Shown one piece after another: positions 6,447 through 8,604 of a stretch of DNA of 8,604 nucleotides. Under the pieces are notes generated by a model. It was not told where the DNA came from, searched no databases, and worked only from the letters and a program-made list of their open reading frames with translations. The first letter of the stretch is position 1, and every line of letters begins with the position of its first letter. The position numbers and the translations under genes are program-made. Origin of the DNA: Candidatus Aquidulcis sp. (GTDB taxonomy: Bacteria > Chloroflexota > Anaerolineae > Anaerolineales > E44-bin32); NCBI GenBank assembly GCA_020723365.1, contig DYJB01000096.1, positions 1,612 to 10,215 on the forward strand, written 5' to 3'.

Positions 6447-7475
6447 TCAATCCGACCACATCTCAGCCTGACGCAGAGCGGCCAGGTCGGGGCTGCCGGT
6501 GGCGAACATGGCCACACGCAGCTGCTGGATGGTGAGCGCGATCAGCGCCTGGACGGCGGCTGCGGAGTCGGCGGCCGCCTTGAGGAACGGTCCCGCCATG
6601 GCGCCCACGTCGGCGCCCAGGGCGATGCACTTGGCGAGGTCGACTCCGCTGCGCAGGCCCCCCGAGGCGATCAGCGGGGCGTGCGGCAGCTCGCGCCGCA
6701 CGGCCTGCAGGGCCCTGACCGTGGGGACGCCCCAGTCGGCGAAGGCGGCGGCCAGTTCCGCCTGCTCCGGCGTTTGGGCCCGATGCATGGCCACCTGCGA
6801 CCAGGACGTGCCCCCGGCGCCGGCGAGATCGATGACCGACACACCCGCCTCGACCAGGCGACGAGCCGTCGTGGCGGAGATGCCCCAGCCGACTTCCTTG
6901 ACGATGACGGGCACACCCAGGCCGCGGCACACGGCTCCGATCTTGTCCAGCAGGCCGGCGAAGTTCCCGTCGCCGCCCGGCTCAACGGCTTCCTGCAGCG
7001 GGTTGAGGTGCAAGACCAGGGCGTCGGCGCCGACCATCTCGACGGCGCGCCTGCATTCGTCAAGACCGTAGCCATGATTGAGTTGAACGGCGCCCAGGTT
7101 GGCCAGGAGGGGGATGGAGGGCGCCAGGCGGCGGACCTGGAAGCTGGCTTCCCAACGCCGGTCTTCAAGCGCCGCGCGTTGCGAACCGAGGCCCATGGCC
7201 ACGCCGCTGGCCTGGGCGGCCTCGGCCAGCGCCCGGTTGATGCTGGCGGCCTGATCCGTCCCGCCGGTCATCGACGAGATCAGGAGAGGGGCGGCCAGCG
7301 GCTTGCCGAGAAAGGTCGTGGCGGCAGTCACCTGCCGCAGGTCAAGCTCCGGAAGGGCCTGATGCACGAAGTGCAGGCGGGCGAAACCGGAGGCCAACCC
7401 GGAGCGGACGTCCTGCTCCAGGTTGATGCGGATGTGATCCGCCTTGCGGGAGGGCGTGTCCGTAACTTCGGCCAT
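6447..7475 (-). CDS. fni: Type 2 isopentenyl-diphosphate delta-isomerase (FMN-dependent)
   Basis: This 342-residue TIM-barrel flavoenzyme interconverts IPP and DMAPP using reduced FMN and Mg2+. The family landmarks are present throughout: RKADHI (10-15), SSMTGGT (67-73), MGLGSQR (94-100), LHLNPLQE (155-162), VKEVGWGIS (192-200), AGGTSW (220-225), SGGLRSG (271-277) and GADVGAM (287-293). Q161 and E162 match the catalytic Gln and the Mg2+-binding Glu known in this family. The length is typical for type 2 enzymes, and no type 1 Nudix-like isomerase is seen here. The ATG at 7475 lies about 21 bases after the predicted transcription start, and its Shine-Dalgarno (AGGA, one base away) is poorly placed. 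It is the first gene of an operon with the prenyl synthase and is driven from the region shared with acpP. Confidence 0.97.
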   Translation of the reverse strand: MAEVTDTPSRKADHIRINLEQDVRSGLASGFARLHFVHQALPELDLRQVTAATTFLGKPLAAPLLISSMTGGTDQAASINRALAEAAQASGVAMGLGSQRAALEDRRWEASFQVRRLAPSIPLLANLGAVQLNHGYGLDECRRAVEMVGADALVLHLNPLQEAVEPGGDGNFAGLLDKIGAVCRGLGVPVIVKEVGWGISATTARRLVEAGVSVIDLAGAGGTSWSQVAMHRAQTPEQAELAAAFADWGVPTVRALQAVRRELPHAPLIASGGLRSGVDLAKCIALGADVGAMAGPFLKAAADSAAAVQALIALTIQQLRVAMFATGSPDLAALRQAEMWSD

Positions 7476-7502
7476 ATCCTGGGGTTGAATGGGCAGGTAA
7501 GG

Positions 7503-7531
7503 ATGTTACCAGCCGCAAGTTGGGGTGTCAA
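7503..7531 (-). promoter_or_regulatory. Sigma-70-type promoter of the fni operon
   Basis: On the minus strand a perfect -35 hexamer TTGACA (7531-7526) is followed by exactly 17 bases and then TAACAT (7508-7503), a five-of-six match to the -10 consensus. The start site would be near 7496, giving a short leader of about 21 bases before the fni ATG at 7475. The -35 hexamer lies over the loop and right arm of the inverted repeat at 7512-7539. Confidence 0.8.
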
Positions 7532-7539
7532 CTTGCGGC
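7512..7539. promoter_or_regulatory. Perfect 10-bp inverted repeat, candidate operator between fni and acpP
   Basis: The arms GCCGCAAGTT (7512-7521) and AACTTGCGGC (7530-7539) are exact reverse complements separated by eight bases. The site holds the -35 hexamers of both divergent promoters and the first part of the minus-strand spacer. It lies upstream of both predicted transcription starts, so it would not be a hairpin in either RNA. That favours a binding site for a dimeric regulator. It does not look like a FapR site. The regulator is unknown. Confidence 0.65.
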
Positions 7540-7561
7540 CGACGCCCAGCCGCCGTAGAAT
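7533..7561 (+). promoter_or_regulatory. Putative sigma-70-type promoter of acpP
   Basis: TTGCGG (7533-7538) is followed by 17 bases and TAGAAT (7556-7561), a five-of-six match to the -10 consensus. The -35 is weak, matching only its TTG. The start would be near 7568, leaving about 35 bases to the acpP ATG. The -35 lies one base from that of the opposing fni promoter and inside the right arm of the inverted repeat. Confidence 0.6.
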
Positions 7562-7582
7562 GGTGGCGTTGCGAGAGAACCA

Positions 7583-7594
7583 AAGGAGAGGAGG
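7583..7594 (+). promoter_or_regulatory. Strong ribosome binding site of acpP
   Basis: AAGGAGAGGAGG contains two overlapping Shine-Dalgarno cores, and the second (GGAGG, 7590-7594) is eight bases before the ATG at 7603. It is the strongest such site in the window, as expected for an abundant protein. It fixes the acpP start against the longer open frame upstream. Confidence 0.85.
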
Positions 7595-7602
7595 CTAGTC
7601 GT

Positions 7603-7842
7603 ATGGCCGGGACGCTGGAGGATGTCAAGAAGATCATCGTGGAGCTTCTGGGCGTGGAAGAGGCCAAGGTGACGCCCGAGGCGCGTTTCCGCGAGGACCT
7701 GGAAGCTGATTCGCTCGATCTGGTCGAGCTGATCATGGCGTTCGAGGAGAAGTTCGGCGGCGAGATCTCGGACGAGGATGCCCAGAAGATCACGACCGTG
7801 GGCGAGGCCGTCACCTACCTGGACTCGCACCTCAAGAAGTAG
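7603..7842 (+). CDS. acpP: Acyl carrier protein
   Basis: This 79-residue acidic helical protein carries growing acyl chains on a 4'-phosphopantetheine arm during type II fatty-acid synthesis. The attachment site is Ser37 in EADSLDLVEL, with the usual helix II sequence VELIMAFEEKFGGEI after it and the standard length for AcpP. The start at 7603 is set by the strong ribosome binding site, because the longer frame upstream would run through promoter elements. It appears to be a single-gene transcript: its own promoter lies upstream, a hairpin terminator follows 24 bases after the stop, and no fab genes flank it. It is divergent from the isoprenoid genes, so two lipid-precursor pathways meet at one control region. 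The ACP identity is very sure. Dedication to fatty-acid synthesis rather than a polyketide pathway is inferred from the sequence type and lack of biosynthetic neighbours. Confidence 0.97.
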   Translation: MAGTLEDVKKIIVELLGVEEAKVTPEARFREDLEADSLDLVELIMAFEEKFGGEISDEDAQKITTVGEAVTYLDSHLKK

Positions 7843-7866
7843 ACCGCGTTCGCGGGCTGAATCATT

Positions 7867-7892
7867 CGGGCCGGGTGCTCCCCGGCCCGTTT
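7867..7892 (+). terminator. Rho-independent terminator after acpP
   Basis: A perfect 9-bp GC stem, CGGGCCGGG (7867-7875) and CCCGGCCCG (7881-7889), encloses a TGCTC loop. TTT and then a mixed T-rich tail (to about 7900) follow. The T-run is short, as is common in GC-rich genomes. The hairpin lies between convergent genes (acpP and the AAA+ ATPase ending at 7906). It may also slow transcription from the right, but no T-run follows it on the minus strand. Confidence 0.85.
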
Positions 7893-7905
7893 GCGTTCGT
7901 CCGGC

Positions 7906-8604
7906 TCATGCCTTCGTGCGGCGCTTGCGGCCGGCGCCCGTCCTCTGGCCGGGGGTGCGCGTCAGCTGCAGGAGCCGGCGGTCCTCGGCGGCCTGAGCCT
8001 CCAGATAGTCCTCCATGAACGCCGACCGCCGCAAGCGGAGCGCCAGGGGCGCGACGGCGCGCACGTCGTCAGCCGTGGCCGTGGTGCGGCTGTCGGCGGC
8101 GGCGTGGGCGCGGGCCGACTCGAAGAGCGTGATCTCGGCGCGCAGCGAGTCGATGCCCAGCTCCTGGATGATCCGCAGGCCGAAGGCCTCCGCCGACGTG
8201 GAAAGCAGCGTGGAGGCCAGGCGCTGGCGAGCCTCGATCAGCTCCTGGCGGACCGTTTCCGTCACCTCGGCATAGTCGCTGACGACGGCGCGGGGATGGG
8301 TGCGGAAGGCGACGGCGCGCCGGTAGGCCTCCATCCGGTGTTGTTTCTTCTCCAGGCCGCGCACGACGACACGCAGGCCGAAGCGGTCGAGGATCTGGGG
8401 ACGCAGCCGGCCCTCCTCCGGATTCATGGATCCCACAAGCGCAAACCGTGCCCGATAGGTGGCGGAGACGGCGCCGCGCTGAACATGAAAGGTGCCCTGC
8501 GCGGCGGCGTCCAGGATCGAGTCGACGATGTCGTCGGCGAGCAAGTTCACCTCGTCGACGTACAGCAGATTCAGGTCCGCCCGAGCGAGCAGGCCGCGGC
8601 TCAG
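7906..8604 (-). CDS. BchI/MoxR-type AAA+ ATPase, magnesium-chelatase subunit I-like (partial, N-terminus off the right edge)
   Basis: The visible 232 residues are the C-terminal two thirds of a chelatase-type AAA+ ATPase. They hold the Walker B segment LLYVDEVNLL (13-22), the sensor 1 loop MNPEEG (60-65), LRPQILDRFG (67-76) with a probable arginine finger at R74, and a helical lid with the sensor 2 arginine R155 in SLRAEI. The P-loop lies outside the window. The frame is open to base 8604; a GTG at 8550 encodes the Val of VDEVN and is not the start. These ATPases form rings that remodel a VWA-domain partner, in Mg-chelatase to insert Mg2+ into protoporphyrin. Here the protein ends soon after the lid in a basic tail (GRKRRTKA) and has no acidic linker or VWA, so it is a stand-alone I-type subunit. 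No pigment or cobalamin gene is nearby. The substrate is unknown. Confidence 0.9.
   Translation of the reverse strand: MSRGLLARADLNLLYVDEVNLLADDIVDSILDAAAQGTFHVQRGAVSATYRARFALVGSMNPEEGRLRPQILDRFGLRVVVRGLEKKQHRMEAYRRAVAFRTHPRAVVSDYAEVTETVRQELIEARQRLASTLLSTSAEAFGLRIIQELGIDSLRAEITLFESARAHAAADSRTTATADDVRAVAPLALRLRRSAFMEDYLEAQAAEDRRLLQLTRTPGQRTGAGRKRRTKA

Noticed and set aside
7525..7602. Upstream start for acpP adding 26 residues
   Set aside because: The added stretch covers promoter elements and the strong ribosome binding site, and acyl carrier proteins begin as MAGTLEDVKK does.
7844..7855. CCGCG-TT-CGCGG just after the acpP stop as a terminator
   Set aside because: A two-base loop is too tight and no T-run follows. 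The 9-bp stem at 7867-7889 is the better terminator.

Overview
The window is GC-rich, densely packed bacterial chromosome: ten genes, no stretch over 130 bases without one, and no RNA gene, insertion sequence or CRISPR array that I can see. The gene content suggests a Chloroflexota bacterium, probably near Anaerolineae. The basis is a type 2 isopentenyl diphosphate isomerase next to a short-chain prenyl synthase, a cytoplasmic PQQ-propeller kinase, a Zn-ribbon/FHA protein and a J-domain/VWA protein. This assignment is an inference from gene content and style, not a marker-based identification.

Layout. Minus-strand block A (7475 down to 5437) holds type 2 IPP isomerase (fni) followed 2 nt later by a polyprenyl (GGPP-like) synthase. 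Minus-strand block B (5325 down to 1, continuing off the left edge) is a compact phospho-Ser/Thr signalling operon. In order it encodes a Hanks-type kinase with an eight-repeat PQQ-like beta-propeller, a PP2C phosphatase, a J-domain/VWA fusion started from TTG, a Zn-ribbon/FHA protein, an unrecognised 80-residue protein, and a response-regulator receiver cut by the window edge. Genes inside block B are 1 to 26 nt apart or overlap by 4 nt. The block has its own extended -10 promoter (TGCTATAAT) in the 111-nt gap before the kinase. On the plus strand, acpP (7603-7842) is divergent from fni and ends at a strong hairpin terminator. A minus-strand BchI/MoxR-type AAA+ ATPase (7906 to the right edge, N-terminus missing) converges on acpP.

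How the genes may work together. Blocks A and acpP supply lipid precursors: isoprenoid units and the fatty-acid carrier. They share a 127-nt divergent control region in which two sigma-70-like promoters face away from each other, with their -35 hexamers one base apart inside or beside a perfect 10-bp inverted repeat. Block B contains a writer (kinase), eraser (PP2C) and reader (FHA) of protein phosphorylation, plus a VWA scaffold carrying a DnaK-recruiting J domain and a two-component receiver. It resembles in composition, but not in detail, the known kinase/PP2C/VWA triads (TerY-P) and the kinase/PP2C/FHA modules of type VI secretion control. The signal it reads and its substrates cannot be told from this window. 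It is the best candidate here for an undescribed system.
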